A stretch of 64,000 nucleotides of DNA from Allostella vacuolata (GTDB lineage Bacteria; Pseudomonadota; Alphaproteobacteria; ATCC43930; Allostellaceae), in assembly GCA_006739055.1 (NCBI GenBank), contig AP019702.1, positions 744,501 to 808,500 of the forward strand. The letters are read 5' to 3'. The notes below the pieces were generated by a model. That model saw only the letters and a list, made by a program, of their open reading frames with translations. It ran no database searches and was not told the origin of the DNA. Positions 51,015-61,303 of this stretch are shown here, piece after piece (position 1 is the stretch's first letter; each line of letters begins with the position of its first letter). The translations under genes and the position numbers were made by a program.

Positions 51015-52652
51015 TCAGGCGCCCGGCGCGTCGTCGGAGATCAGCCGGGTCATCCGGCCGCCGAGCCACAGGCTGCGCTCGAACAGCCCGGTCAGCCGCA
51101 GCAGCTCCTCCTGGGCGGCGACCGGCAGGTCGTGCTGGTCGCGGATCACGCCCTGGCGCATGGCTTCGACCACGTCGCCCCTATCCCCGGTCATCAGGCG
51201 CAGCATGGCGAGCCCGTCGGCCTCGGGCGCGGCCATCGCCTCGGCCAGCAGCTCCTGGATCAGGTGCAGGGACTCGATCATGCTGTCGAGGAACGGGCGC
51301 AGGGACGCTTGGTCGTGCAGCCGGCGCACCGCCTGGACCAGCGGCACCAGCGTGTCGATCTGGGCCAGCAGCAGTTCGTTGCGGCTGCGCAGGCGCACGA
51401 CTTCGGTCACGACCGAGGCATGGGGACGGCGGGTCAGCAGATCGTTCAGGAAGCGGTCGATCGCCTGGGCCAGCCCGCGGGACCCGCGCAGGAGCGCCTC
51501 GCCGTCACTCGGCCGGGGCGCCGGTCCGGGGGCGGATTCGGGGGATGCGTCGCGCCGGATCGGGTCGAGCAAGGGCGGCAGCATCGCCGCCAGCCGGGCC
51601 TGCTCGCGCGCCGCCAGGTCGAGGGCGGTGGTCGGCTCCTGCAGCGCCTCGTCATAGAGGTAGCGGGGTTGCGACAGGGTCTCGCCGGCGTCGGCGGGGG
51701 ACAGGGCGGCGGCCAGGCGGCCGAGCGGGCCGATCGCCAGCGTCGAGACGATGCCGGCTGCGATCTGCACCGCGGCGAAGGCGATCCCGGTCTGGGCCGC
51801 CGGGCCGTGCGCCAGCTCGACCGCCAGCATCTGCATGCTCGACGGCTGCCCGAGCAGCGATTCGACGGCGCCGAGCAGCGCCAGCGCCGCCACCCCCAGC
51901 ACCTTGCCGAAGGTCTGGAACAGCAGCACCTGGCGGCCGACCCCGTGCATCCGCAGGCCGATCAGCAGGCTGGAACCGGCCGAGCCCAGTGCGGCGCCAT
52001 AGACCAGCGCCGCCAGCGCCTCGAAGCTGAACCAGCTGGTGGCGGCGATCGCCACCACCGCGGCCGCGACGGTGCTGGACGACTGGACGATGAGCGCCAT
52101 GACCGCACCCAGCGCGAGCAGGACGATCGGCGCGCCATGGGAGAAGGCGACGATGTCGGCGAACCAGGCGGCGTCGGCGACCGGCCCCAGCGAGCGGCGC
52201 AGGATCTGCAGGCCGAGGAACAGCGTGCCGACGCCGAACAGCGCGCTGATGGCCGGGCCCCAGAGCGGCGAGTCGCGGAACCGGCTGACCTGGAGGAAGC
52301 CGGTGATCCCGACCAGGTAGAGGACGACCAGCTCCAGCCGGACCGTGGCGAGCAGGACGATCGCGGCCGTCCCTGCCGCCGACCAGGCCGCGGCCAGCAG
52401 CGCCCGCCGGAGGGGCATGAAGCCGGTCGTCACCAGGCCGAGCACGATGTAGCCGGCGGCATTGGTGCTCTGGGTGATGGCACCGATGGCGACACCCGTG
52501 GCGGCCGCCCGGAGAGGGGAATGGGTGGCCCGGCGCAGCAGGTCGCGCAGCCGGCGGCCCGCCATTTGCTGGAGGCTGAGCTGGACCTGCCGCATACCGT
52601 ACATGGCGAGGCCGAGGCCGCCCAGGATGGCCGAGATGACTTCGAACAACAT
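51015..52652 (-). CDS. Na/Pi-cotransporter-type membrane protein with PhoU-like tail
   Basis: A 545-residue membrane protein. The two inverted halves carry the motifs AITQSTNAAGYIVLG and ALIVQSSSTVAAAVVAIA (QSS). About eight membrane segments fill residues 5-300, and the rest (330-545) is a helical, PhoU-like cytoplasmic domain. GGAG lies six bases before ATG 52652. QSTN in place of QSSS in the first half may alter ion or substrate choice. Likely inorganic phosphate uptake or efflux. Confidence 0.9.
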   Translation of the reverse strand: MLFEVISAILGGLGLAMYGMRQVQLSLQQMAGRRLRDLLRRATHSPLRAAATGVAIGAITQSTNAAGYIVLGLVTTGFMPLRRALLAAAWSAAGTAAIVLLATVRLELVVLYLVGITGFLQVSRFRDSPLWGPAISALFGVGTLFLGLQILRRSLGPVADAAWFADIVAFSHGAPIVLLALGAVMALIVQSSSTVAAAVVAIAATSWFSFEALAALVYGAALGSAGSSLLIGLRMHGVGRQVLLFQTFGKVLGVAALALLGAVESLLGQPSSMQMLAVELAHGPAAQTGIAFAAVQIAAGIVSTLAIGPLGRLAAALSPADAGETLSQPRYLYDEALQEPTTALDLAAREQARLAAMLPPLLDPIRRDASPESAPGPAPRPSDGEALLRGSRGLAQAIDRFLNDLLTRRPHASVVTEVVRLRSRNELLLAQIDTLVPLVQAVRRLHDQASLRPFLDSMIESLHLIQELLAEAMAAPEADGLAMLRLMTGDRGDVVEAMRQGVIRDQHDLPVAAQEELLRLTGLFERSLWLGGRMTRLISDDAPGA

Positions 52653-52861
52653 GGTGCTCCACCGGCGAACCCAGCCAGGGTGCCGGGGCACCCCGTTTCC
52701 GCCGGCCGGTCGCCGCCCTGTATCGCCGCATGGCGTTACGCTTTGATGAAAGCGCGGGAATTGCCCGCCGAGCCTTGTCCGGCGTTGCCAGCGGGCGGCG
52801 GTCGCTTATGGTAGCGTCCGGCAGGGCGGATGATGCCGTCCGGCGATACAGGAGCGCGCGG

Positions 52862-53305
52862 ATGGTCATGGCGGAGCGGTCGGCGGAGATGGCGGCGATT
52901 GGCGACGAAGTCCCGATCCTGCTCGACCGGATCGAGGCGGAAGGGCGGGATGCCGGCGTGCCGGAGCCGCTGCTTTCCGAACTCCGCCTGTGCCTCGACG
53001 AGCTTCTGGTCAACGTCGTCAACCATGGCATGCCCGGCCCCCAGGCGGTGGTCACCGTCAACTACCGCCTGGGACCGAACGGGGTGTGGGCGGAGATCGT
53101 CGACCCCGGCCCGCCCTTCGATCCCCTGTCGCTGCCCGATCCCGACGTCGATGCGCCCCTCGACGACCGGGTGCCGGGCGGCCTCGGCATCTACTTCGTC
53201 CGACGCTTGATGGACGAGGTGGTGTATGAGAGGCGCGACGCATTCAATCGACTCCGCATCGCCAAGCGCGTCGGGGCCGTCTCACCCTCACCGACCAATT
53301 TCTGA
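52862..53305 (+). CDS. Anti-sigma serine kinase-type ATP-binding protein (RsbW-like), copy 2
   Basis: A 147-residue HATPase protein. The N-box is LCLDELLVNVVNHGM, G1 is IVDPGPPFDPLSL and G2 GGLGIYFVRRLMDEV. ATG 52862 has AGGAG eight bases before it; upstream in-frame starts lie in the divergent gap. The STAS partner follows after 13 bases, the reverse order to the pair at 49103-49914. Confidence 0.9.
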   Translation: MVMAERSAEMAAIGDEVPILLDRIEAEGRDAGVPEPLLSELRLCLDELLVNVVNHGMPGPQAVVTVNYRLGPNGVWAEIVDPGPPFDPLSLPDPDVDAPLDDRVPGGLGIYFVRRLMDEVVYERRDAFNRLRIAKRVGAVSPSPTNF

Positions 53306-53318
53306 AGGTTTCGAGATC

Positions 53319-53645
53319 ATGCGCATCGTGGAAGAACCCTTTGGCAGCGGCGTCGTCGTGAAGCCGGTCGGCCGTCTCGACAGCACCACCGCACCCATCG
53401 CCGAGCAGGCCATTCGCGACGCGATGGCCCGCTCCGGGCACCGGCTGCTGCTCGACATGGGCGAACTCGACTATGTCAGCAGCGCTGGCCTGCGCGTGGT
53501 TCTGGCCGCCGCCAAGCAGACCAGCGCCGCCAGCGGCAAGTTCCTCGTCTGCGATCTGAAGCCCCAGGTCCGCCAGGTCTTCGAGCTGAGCGGCTTCACG
53601 CGCATCATCGCCATCGTGGCGACCCGCGCCGAGGCCGAGCTCTAG
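53319..53645 (+). CDS. STAS-domain anti-sigma factor antagonist (RsbV-like), copy 2
   Basis: A 108-residue STAS protein. The phospho-site is [18 protein letters not shown]. It lies between the RsbW-like kinase and a hybrid histidine kinase in one plus-strand series, and is the likely substrate of the PP2C phosphatase encoded at 56953-58212. Confidence 0.92.
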   Translation: MRIVEEPFGSGVVVKPVGRLDSTTAPIAEQAIRDAMARSGHRLLLDMGELDYVSSAGLRVVLAAAKQTSAASGKFLVCDLKPQVRQVFELSGFTRIIAIVATRAEAEL

Positions 53646-53691
53646 GGCACCGGCGGACCCAGGGCGTTCCGGACACGCGGGAGAAGGGGGC

Positions 53692-56508
53692 TTGTCACGC
53701 AAGCTGCTCCTCGCCTTCTGGTTGATCTCCGCATTGACGGTCGTCGCCACGGTCGTCGCCTGGGCTCGCTTCAACACCGTGCAGGAGACGATCGAGCAGC
53801 TGACCGGGGAGAGCATCCCGGAGGTCACGCTGTCGCTGGCGCTGGCCGGCCGGGCTTCGGAAATGGCGGCCGCCGCACCCTTGCTGGGCCGCTCGGCGAC
53901 GCAGGCGGAACGGCTGCAGCGGTTCGGCGCGATCGCCGGCTTCCTGTCCCAGATCGACGAGCTGCTGATGCGCCTGAAGTCGGTGTCCGACCAGCACGAG
54001 CGGCTGGCGCGGCTGGAGCAGGCGGTGGGGCAGATCGCCCGTGTGCTGGCGACCGTCGACCATGGCGCCCAGCAGCAGCTGGCCGCCCAGGACCGCCTCG
54101 ACACCGCCAGCCGCTCGGTCCAGGAACTGGCCGAACAGGCCCGCCGGATCCTGTCGCCGGTCACCGCCGACGCCACCTATCGCCTGACCTCCCAGCTCGA
54201 AGCCCTGTCGTCGGGCAGCATCGACCTGCTGAGCGAGCAGGAGGAGGTGCTGCGCCTGTCGACCGAGGCGGTGCAGCCGCTGCTGGCGATGCTGGAACTG
54301 CGCGCGGAACTCAACGGCATGGTCGCGGCCCTGGCCCAGGTGGCGGGTGCCGCGCGGAGCGAGGTGATGGCGCCGCTCCGGCCGACGGTCGTCGGCCAGC
54401 GGATGAAGATGGCGGCCGCCCTCGACGTGCTGGAACGGTCGGGCGAAGGCGAGGGGCTGCGCCCGGTGGTCGAAGGGGTGATGGACCTCAGCGACGACGG
54501 CCGCCTGTTCGCCTATCGCCGCCAGGTCCTGGCCAGCAACGCCGCGGTCGGCGACGCGCTGCGCCAGTCGCAGGCGGTGGTGGCGGCCCTGACCCAGGAG
54601 ATCGAATTCCTGGTGGATGCGGCCCGCGCCACCGCCCAGCAGTCCGTCGAACGCACCCATGTGCTGGTCAGCGAGACGCGCTGGCTGCTGGTCGGCCTGT
54701 CGGTCGCCAGCCTGCTGGTCGGCCTGCTGATCGTCTGGCTCTATGTCGCGCGCAACATCGTGCGGCGCCTGCTGGCGATCGAGCGCAGCATGCTGGCGAT
54801 CGCCGGCGGCGACCTGGCCGCGTCGATTCCCGCGGGCGGGCGCGACGAGATCGGCAACATGGCCAGGGCGCTGGCGGTGTTCCGGGACAATGCGCGCGAG
54901 ATCCGGACCGCGCGCGAGGAGGCGGAGGCCGCCCGCGACGAGGCGGAGGCGGCGCGGGCGGCGGCGGAGCGTGCGACGCAGGCGAAGTCGGAGTTCCTGG
55001 CGAACATGAGCCACGAGCTGCGGACGCCGCTCAACGCGATCATCGGCTACAGCGAGATCCTGCTGGAGGAATCGGAGGACCAGGGGCTGGACGACTTCTC
55101 GCCGGACCTGGAGCGGATCCGCACCGCGGGCAAGCACCTGCTGACGATCATCAACGACATCCTGGACCTGTCGAAGATCGAGGCGGGGCGGATGGACGTG
55201 CATATCGAGGAGATCGACCTCGGCTTCCTGGTGCGCGAGGTGGAGACGCTGATCCGGCCGCTGGCCGAGAAGAACGGCAACCGGCTGGAACTGACGTGCC
55301 CGGGCGACATCGGCCGGATGACCTCGGACAGCCAGAAGATCAAGCAGTGCCTGCTGAACCTGGCCGGCAACGCCGCCAAGTTCACCAGCGCCGGCACCAT
55401 CCGGCTGATCGTCGGGCGCACAGCCGACGGTGGACGGGCAGGGGTCCGCTTCGCGATCGAGGATACCGGGATCGGGATGACGCAGGAGCAGATGGGCAAG
55501 CTGTTCCGGGCCTTCACCCAGGCGGATTCGTCGACGACGAAGAAGTATGGCGGGACCGGCCTGGGGCTGGCGATCTGCAAGCATTTCGCGACGATGCTGG
55601 GCGGCGACATCACGGTTTCCAGCACGGTCGGGGTCGGCACCACCTTCTCCATGTGGCTGCCCGATCCGGCCCCGGGCGAGGTCGCGCCCCTGCCGACGGT
55701 TCCGGCATCGGCCCTGTCGGCCGACCTGGCGGATGCCGCGGCCGGCAACGGCGCCGGCCGCAAGGTGCTGGTGGTGGACGACGATCCCAACGTCCACAAC
55801 CTGCTGGGTGCCATCCTGGCCAAGGAGGGGTTCACGGCGATCCACGCCTATTCGGGCGAGGAGGCGCTGGAAATGGCGCGGACCGAGCGGCCGGCCCTGA
55901 TCACGCTCGACGTGATGATGCCCAAGGTGAACGGCTGGTCGGTGCTGACCGCGCTCAAGGCCGATGCCGACATCGATCATATCCCCGTCGTCATGGTGAC
56001 GATCAGCGACGATCGCGGGCTCGGCTACTCTCTCGGGGCGGCCGAGTTCCTGACCAAGCCGATCGACCGCGCCCGCCTCGTCTCCGTCGTCCGCCGCTTC
56101 GCGACCTCGAACGCGCCGCGGGGGGTGCTGATCGTCGAGGACGATGCCGCCAACCGCGACCTGATGCGGCGCGCGGTGGCCGCGGCCGGGCTCGACGCGG
56201 CCGAGGCGGAGAACGGGGTCCGCGGGCTCGACTGGCTGCGGCGCAACCCGGTGCCGGGCCTCATCCTGCTCGACCTGATGATGCCCGAGATGGACGGCTT
56301 CGGCTTCATCGAGGCGTTGCGCGCCGAGCCCTCCTGGCGGGACATCCCGGTGGTGGTGGTGACGGCGAAGACCCTGACCGCCCAGGAGCACGAGTATCTG
56401 AGCCAGCGCACCCGGCAGGTGGTGGCCAAGGGCGAGCATGCAATCATTGACTTGGCCGATGCCATCCGGGTGACTCTGCCGGCGGACGGGCCCCCGGGCG
56501 GGAGATAG
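53692..56508 (+). CDS. Hybrid sensor histidine kinase with two C-terminal receivers
   Basis: A 938-residue membrane sensor. TM1 (about 5-25) and TM2 (about 325-350, [20 protein letters not shown]) enclose a helical sensing region. A HAMP domain (350-400) and Ala/Glu coiled coil lead to the H-box [18 protein letters not shown] with His441, then N-box [10 protein letters not shown] and the GTGLGLAI G-box. Two receivers follow with phospho-Asp740 (ITLDVMMPK) and Asp861 ([11 protein letters not shown]). The TTG at 53692 with AGAAGG upstream is used. It probably feeds the receivers encoded next. Confidence 0.92.
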   Translation: MSRKLLLAFWLISALTVVATVVAWARFNTVQETIEQLTGESIPEVTLSLALAGRASEMAAAAPLLGRSATQAERLQRFGAIAGFLSQIDELLMRLKSVSDQHERLARLEQAVGQIARVLATVDHGAQQQLAAQDRLDTASRSVQELAEQARRILSPVTADATYRLTSQLEALSSGSIDLLSEQEEVLRLSTEAVQPLLAMLELRAELNGMVAALAQVAGAARSEVMAPLRPTVVGQRMKMAAALDVLERSGEGEGLRPVVEGVMDLSDDGRLFAYRRQVLASNAAVGDALRQSQAVVAALTQEIEFLVDAARATAQQSVERTHVLVSETRWLLVGLSVASLLVGLLIVWLYVARNIVRRLLAIERSMLAIAGGDLAASIPAGGRDEIGNMARALAVFRDNAREIRTAREEAEAARDEAEAARAAAERATQAKSEFLANMSHELRTPLNAIIGYSEILLEESEDQGLDDFSPDLERIRTAGKHLLTIINDILDLSKIEAGRMDVHIEEIDLGFLVREVETLIRPLAEKNGNRLELTCPGDIGRMTSDSQKIKQCLLNLAGNAAKFTSAGTIRLIVGRTADGGRAGVRFAIEDTGIGMTQEQMGKLFRAFTQADSSTTKKYGGTGLGLAICKHFATMLGGDITVSSTVGVGTTFSMWLPDPAPGEVAPLPTVPASALSADLADAAAGNGAGRKVLVVDDDPNVHNLLGAILAKEGFTAIHAYSGEEALEMARTERPALITLDVMMPKVNGWSVLTALKADADIDHIPVVMVTISDDRGLGYSLGAAEFLTKPIDRARLVSVVRRFATSNAPRGVLIVEDDAANRDLMRRAVAAAGLDAAEAENGVRGLDWLRRNPVPGLILLDLMMPEMDGFGFIEALRAEPSWRDIPVVVVTAKTLTAQEHEYLSQRTRQVVAKGEHAIIDLADAIRVTLPADGPPGGR

Positions 56509-56513
56509 GGACG

Positions 56514-56891
56514 ATGACGAAGATCCTGATCGTCGAGGACAACGAGATGAACCGCGACCTCCTGTCCCGGCGCCTGATCAAGAAGGGCTTCGAGCTGGCG
56601 ATCGCGGTCGACGGGCTGGACGGGGTGGAGGCGGCCGGGCGCGAGAAGCCGGACCTGATCCTGATGGATGTCGGCCTGCCCGGGATCGACGGCCACGAGG
56701 CGACGCGGCGGATCAAGGCGGCGCCGGACACGGGCGCCATCCCGATCATCGCGCTGACCGCGCACGCCATGTCCGACGACCGCACCAAGGCGCTGGAGGC
56801 CGGCTGCGACGACTACGAGACCAAGCCGATCGACCTGCCGCGCCTGCTCGGCAAGATCGAGGCGCTGCTGGCGCGGGCTGGATCCAGGTGA
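56514..56891 (+). CDS. Single-domain response regulator (DivK/CheY-like)
   Basis: A 125-residue receiver. KILIVEDNEMNRDLLSRRLI holds the acidic pocket, phospho-Asp is in LILMDVGLPGIDGHEATRRI, and the Lys is in ETKPIDLPRLLG. No output domain, so it acts by protein contact, possibly as phosphotransfer partner or competitor of the hybrid kinase encoded six bases upstream. Confidence 0.93.
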   Translation: MTKILIVEDNEMNRDLLSRRLIKKGFELAIAVDGLDGVEAAGREKPDLILMDVGLPGIDGHEATRRIKAAPDTGAIPIIALTAHAMSDDRTKALEAGCDDYETKPIDLPRLLGKIEALLARAGSR

Positions 56892-56952
56892 CTTCCGCAC
56901 GCGGTGACGCGGGGACGTTGTACGGCCGGAACAGAATGAAGGCGGGGACGAC

Positions 56953-58212
56953 ATGAGCGATGCCACCGAACGGACGCCGGCCGAGCGCCGGGCCGCCAAC
57001 GAGGAGCAGCGACGCGCGGCGCTGGCACGGATCGGCGGCGGGGCGGTGTCGGTCCTCGTCGTCGACGATCACCCGGACAATCGCGACCTGCTGAAGCGCC
57101 GCCTGGAGCGGCTCGGGATCGCCCATGTCGGCATGGCGGTGGACGGGCGGGAGGCGGTCGACATGATCCGCGCCCAGCCCTTCGACCTCGTCTTCCTCGA
57201 CGTCATGATGCCGAACATGAACGGCTACGAGGTCCTGGAGCGGCTGCGCGACGAGAACCGCCTGGCCGACCTGCCGGTGGTGATGATCTCGGCCCTGACC
57301 GAGATGGACAGCGTCGTGCGCTGCATCGAGCTGGGCGCCGAGGACTATCTCGCCAAGCCGTTCAACCCGACGCTGCTGCGGGCCCGGCTCTATGCCCTGC
57401 TCGAGAAGAAGCGCCTGCGCGACGCGGTGCGGGAGAATCTGCGGCGGCTGGAAAGCGACCTGGAGGCGGCGCGCTCCAGCCAGCTCGGCATGGTGCCGGC
57501 GGCGATGGACCCGCGCGGCGCGGAGTGGCCGGTCGGCATCCGCGCGCAGCTGGAGCCGGCGCGCCAGGTCGGCGGCGACCTGATCGACTTCTTCCCGCTG
57601 GGCGCCGGCCATTGCTGCTTCCTGCTGGGCGACGTGTCGGGCAAGGGGCCGGCCGCCGCCCTGTTCATGGCGCGCGCCTGGGGCACGCTGCGTTCGGCCG
57701 CGCCCCTGTGGGCCGAGCGGACCGACGACCAGGCCGGCGTCGCGGCGATGATGGCGGCCGTCAACCAGCGCATGAGCGAGGCCAACCCGGCCTTCGAGTT
57801 CCTGACCTTGTTCCTGGGCGTCCTCGACGTCGTCACCGGCCGGGTCGTCTACTCCAACGCCGGCCATCCGGCGCCCTATCGCATGCGCTCGGGCGAGGCG
57901 CCGCTGCCCCTGCCGCTGGTCGGCGGCATGCCGGTCGGCATCGACGAGCGGGTCGCCCACGCCTCCGGGTCGATCGACCTGATGCCGGGCGACCGCATCG
58001 TCGTCTATTCGGACGGCGTGACCGAGGCGATGAACACCGCCAAGGAATTCTACGGCGACGAATACCTGGCCCAGGTCCTGGACCAGGTCCGCGACGCCGA
58101 TCCGGCCGCCCTGGTGGCGGCCGTCCGCCAGTCCGTCGCGGCGTTCGCGCTGGGCGAGGAACAGTCCGACGACATCGCCATCCTGGCGCTCGGCTGGCAG
58201 GTCGGGGGCTGA
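56953..58212 (+). CDS. Receiver-PP2C phosphatase (RsbU-type response regulator)
   Basis: A 419-residue protein. The receiver (about 34-150) has SVLVVDDHPDN, phospho-Asp in LVFLDVMMPNMNGYE and Lys in YLAKPFNP. A coiled linker (about 155-180) joins the SpoIIE/PP2C domain with metal Asp in QVGGDLIDFF and GDVSGKGPAAALFMA, and in VVYSDGVTEAMN and EQSDDIAIL. It should dephosphorylate the STAS antagonists, activating the switch when the receiver is phosphorylated. It ends the plus-strand signalling set. Confidence 0.95.
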   Translation: MSDATERTPAERRAANEEQRRAALARIGGGAVSVLVVDDHPDNRDLLKRRLERLGIAHVGMAVDGREAVDMIRAQPFDLVFLDVMMPNMNGYEVLERLRDENRLADLPVVMISALTEMDSVVRCIELGAEDYLAKPFNPTLLRARLYALLEKKRLRDAVRENLRRLESDLEAARSSQLGMVPAAMDPRGAEWPVGIRAQLEPARQVGGDLIDFFPLGAGHCCFLLGDVSGKGPAAALFMARAWGTLRSAAPLWAERTDDQAGVAAMMAAVNQRMSEANPAFEFLTLFLGVLDVVTGRVVYSNAGHPAPYRMRSGEAPLPLPLVGGMPVGIDERVAHASGSIDLMPGDRIVVYSDGVTEAMNTAKEFYGDEYLAQVLDQVRDADPAALVAAVRQSVAAFALGEEQSDDIAILALGWQVGG

Positions 58213-58216
58213 CCGC

Positions 58217-59458
58217 TCACCCGCCCGACCGGGCCACCCACCCTTCCGGTTCAGGCAGTCGGGCCGAGGCGACGACGGCCAGCGCGGACAGCAGCGCGCA
58301 GCCGCCGACCGGCCAGGCATAGGAGCCGAGCCAGTCGAAGGCGAAGCCGGCCAGCGGGGGCCCCAGCAGGCAGCCGATGGCGACCCCGCTGAAGACCGCG
58401 CCCATGACCGCGCCGATCGCCCGCGCGCCGAAGAAATCCGCGCACAGGGTCGGCACCAGGGCGACATAGCCGCCATAGCTGAGCCCGAAGGCGAGGGCGA
58501 AGACGGACAGCATCCAGAACTGGTCGGCCGCCACCCAGAAGGCCAGCAGCGCGGACTGCGCCGCCACCACCGCGACCAGCGCCCGGCGCCGGCCGAAGCG
58601 GTCGGCCAGCGAGCCGATGACGAAGCGGCCGAGGATGCTGCCGGCGCCGATCATGCCCAGCAGCGAGGCGGCCGCGCGGTCCGAGGCGCCGAGGTCGATC
58701 GCGGCCGGCGCCAGGTGGACGAAGGGCACGAAGATCCCGAACGAGGTCAGGAAGGCGGCGATCGCCAGCAGCCGGAACGGGCGGCTGCGGGCGGCGGCGC
58801 GGAAGTCGAGGCCGCTCACGGCCCGGGGTCCGATGCCGGCCGCGGCCGGGCCGCCGTCGGGGCCGAGCCCGCGGCGCTGCGGCCGGCTGTCGAGCAGCAG
58901 GGCCCCGCCGCCGCCGACCAGGAGCGTCAGCACCGCCAGCACGAGGTAGCTGTCGCGCCAGCCGATCGCCGCCACCAGCCACGCCGTCGCGGGCGGCACC
59001 GCCAGGGTGCCGGCGCCGATCCCGGCGATGGCGATGCCGGATGCGAAGGCCCGGCGGCGCAGGAACCAGGGCTGCACGGCCCCCATCGAGGGGACGTAGG
59101 AGAAGCCGACGCCGATCCCGACGCCGATGCCGGACGCGAGATAGATCTGCCACAGCGCGTCGGCGCGGCTCGCCAGCGCCAGGCCCGCGGTCATGATCGC
59201 GAAGCCGAGGAAGGCGACGCGGCGCGGCCCCCAGCGGTCGGCGGCGGCCCCGCTCGGCAGCCCGAGGCCGAAATAGAGCGCGCCCGAGATGGCGAAGACG
59301 ATGGAAAGGTCGCCACGGCGGGCGGCGAACTCCTGCTCCAGCGCGGTGAAGAAGGCGCCGAAGCTGTAGCCGACGCCGAAGCCGGCGAACATCACCGCGA
59401 AGGCGGCGCCGACCACGATCCAGCCGTGGAAGATGGGGGATCGCGGACGGGGTGCCAT
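58217..59458 (-). CDS. MFS transporter (monocarboxylate/oxalate-formate-type)
   Basis: A 413-residue, twelve-helix carrier beginning IFHGWIVVGAAFAVMFAGFG. The conserved loop between helices 2 and 3 is LPSGAAADRWGPRRVAFLG, repeated in the second half as IGSLADRFGRRRALV. The family is the OFA/MCT-like group of organic-acid porters. It is convergent to the phosphatase with a four-base gap. Substrate unknown; ATG 59458 is chosen since upstream sequence is Arg/Pro-rich noise. Confidence 0.9.
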   Translation of the reverse strand: MAPRPRSPIFHGWIVVGAAFAVMFAGFGVGYSFGAFFTALEQEFAARRGDLSIVFAISGALYFGLGLPSGAAADRWGPRRVAFLGFAIMTAGLALASRADALWQIYLASGIGVGIGVGFSYVPSMGAVQPWFLRRRAFASGIAIAGIGAGTLAVPPATAWLVAAIGWRDSYLVLAVLTLLVGGGGALLLDSRPQRRGLGPDGGPAAAGIGPRAVSGLDFRAAARSRPFRLLAIAAFLTSFGIFVPFVHLAPAAIDLGASDRAAASLLGMIGAGSILGRFVIGSLADRFGRRRALVAVVAAQSALLAFWVAADQFWMLSVFALAFGLSYGGYVALVPTLCADFFGARAIGAVMGAVFSGVAIGCLLGPPLAGFAFDWLGSYAWPVGGCALLSALAVVASARLPEPEGWVARSGG

Positions 59459-59639
59459 TGCGGGCACAAGGCTATCAGGCCGGCGCCGCGCCGTCGCCCC
59501 CCGGTCGATCCGGCCCGGTCGATCCGGCCGGTCTGCGGGGTGGGCCGGCGGGCGGGCGCGTGATAGGGTCCGGCCGCCCAGACCGGCTGCCGGGCGGCCG
59601 CAACTGGCACCGATACAAGTGCGCAAGAAGGACAATCCC

Positions 59640-61274
59640 GTGACCAAAATGACCGGCGGACAGGCGCTCGTGGGTGCCCTCCACCAGCACGGCGTGGAGA
59701 CCGTCTTCGGCCTCCCCGGCGTCCAGCTCGACTGGCTGTTCAACGCCTTCCACGACCGCAGGAACCAGGTCCGCGTCATCCACAGCCGGCACGAGCAGGG
59801 CGTCGCCTACATGGCCTACGGCTATGCCCAGGCGAGCGGCCGCGTCGGCACCTATGCCGTGGTGCCGGGCCCGGGCGTCCTCAACACGACCGCCGCGCTG
59901 GCCACCGCCTATGCCTGCAACAGCCCGGTCCTGTGCCTGACCGGCCAGATCCACTCGCCCTACATCGGCCGCGGCGTCGGCCAGCTGCACGAGATCCCCG
60001 ACCAGCTGGGCGTCATCGAGCGCCTGACCAAGTGGGCGGCCCGCGCCAACCACCCGACCGAGATCCCGGGGCTGGTGCGCGAGGCGTTCCGGCAGATGGG
60101 CTCCGGCCGGCCGCGTCCCGTCGGCCTCGAGGTGCCGCCCGACATCCTGCAGCTCGAGACCGAGGTCGACCTGGGGGGCGTCGCAGAGCCCGACCCGGCA
60201 CCGGAACCCGATCCGGACGCGATCGCCCGGGCGGCCAAGCTGCTGGGCGAGGCCAAGCGGCCGATGATCTTCGTCGGCAGCGGCTGCTGGGATGCGACCG
60301 AGGAGCTGCTGGCGCTGGCCCAGATGCTGCAGGCCCCGGTGATCGCCTCGCGCAACGGGATCGGCGCCATCGACGACCGCAACCCCCTGTCGCAGAAGCT
60401 GCAGGCGGCATGGGAGATGTGGGCGACCGCCGACGTGGTGCTCGGCGTCGGCACCCGCCTGTCGCCCAACGTGCCGGCCTGGGGCGTCGACGCCGACCTC
60501 AAGATCATCCGCCTCGACATCGACCCGGTCGAGATCACCCGCAACGGCAAGCCCGACGTCGGGATCGTCACCAGTGCCCGGCGCGGCCTGGCGGCCCTGG
60601 CCGATGCGGTGGCCCGGACCAATGTCGCGCGCCCGTCGCGGGCCGACGAGCTGACGGCCCTCCAGGGCAAGACCAGGGCCTTCTACGAGGAGAAGCTGGC
60701 GCCGCAGATGGCGTGGATCGGCGCGCTGCGCCGCGCCCTGCCGGACGACGTGGTGATCGTCGACGAGCTGACCCAGATCGGCTACGTCGCCCGGGTCGGG
60801 TTCCCGCAGTACCGGCCGCGCAGCTACATCACGTCGGGCTACCAGGGTACGCTCGGCTTCGGCTTCGCGACCGCGCTCGGCGCCAAGGTGGCCTGTCCGG
60901 ACCGCCCGGTCGTCTCGATCACCGGCGACGGCGGCTTCATGTTCAACGTCCAGGAACTGTCGACCGCGGTCCAGAACGGCATCCACCTGATCACGGTGGT
61001 ATTCGCCGACGGCGCCTTCGGCAACGTGCAGCGCATGCAGCGCCAGGACTATGGCGACCGGGTGATCGCGACCGACCTGCACAACCCGGACTTCGTCACG
61101 CTGGCCGAGAGCTTCGGCGCCCAGGGCATGCGGGTCGACACCCCGGCCGAGCTGGAGAAGGCGCTGGCCCGCGCGCTGCGCGAGCCGGCCCCCTGGCTGA
61201 TCGAGGCCCGGGTCGGCCGGCTGCCCGATCCCTGGCCGGTGCTGGGGGTGGGCCGCGCGCGCGGCCGCAAGTAG
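59640..61274 (+). CDS. Thiamine-diphosphate-dependent enzyme (acetolactate synthase-like)
   Basis: A 544-residue enzyme of the POX/ALS family. Catalytic Glu is in SRHEQGVAYMAYGYAQ; the ThDP site begins SITGDGGFMFNVQELSTAVQ. The usual NN of the ThDP motif is altered to AD in VVFADGAFGNVQ, with Asp able to replace the metal-binding Asn. The middle FAD-type domain runs about 195-330. GTG 59640 with AAGGA seven bases upstream is used. True acetolactate synthase is unlikely without a regulatory subunit; oxo-acid decarboxylase or lyase is possible. Confidence 0.88.
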   Translation: MTKMTGGQALVGALHQHGVETVFGLPGVQLDWLFNAFHDRRNQVRVIHSRHEQGVAYMAYGYAQASGRVGTYAVVPGPGVLNTTAALATAYACNSPVLCLTGQIHSPYIGRGVGQLHEIPDQLGVIERLTKWAARANHPTEIPGLVREAFRQMGSGRPRPVGLEVPPDILQLETEVDLGGVAEPDPAPEPDPDAIARAAKLLGEAKRPMIFVGSGCWDATEELLALAQMLQAPVIASRNGIGAIDDRNPLSQKLQAAWEMWATADVVLGVGTRLSPNVPAWGVDADLKIIRLDIDPVEITRNGKPDVGIVTSARRGLAALADAVARTNVARPSRADELTALQGKTRAFYEEKLAPQMAWIGALRRALPDDVVIVDELTQIGYVARVGFPQYRPRSYITSGYQGTLGFGFATALGAKVACPDRPVVSITGDGGFMFNVQELSTAVQNGIHLITVVFADGAFGNVQRMQRQDYGDRVIATDLHNPDFVTLAESFGAQGMRVDTPAELEKALARALREPAPWLIEARVGRLPDPWPVLGVGRARGRK

Positions 61275-61303
61275 GGCCGGGTACCGGAAGGGGAGGGCGT
61301 CGC

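Noticed and set aside
53695-56439. 914-codon minus-strand open frame opposite the hybrid kinase
   Set aside because: Shadow of the kinase; rich in His, Arg and Gln repeats with no domain.
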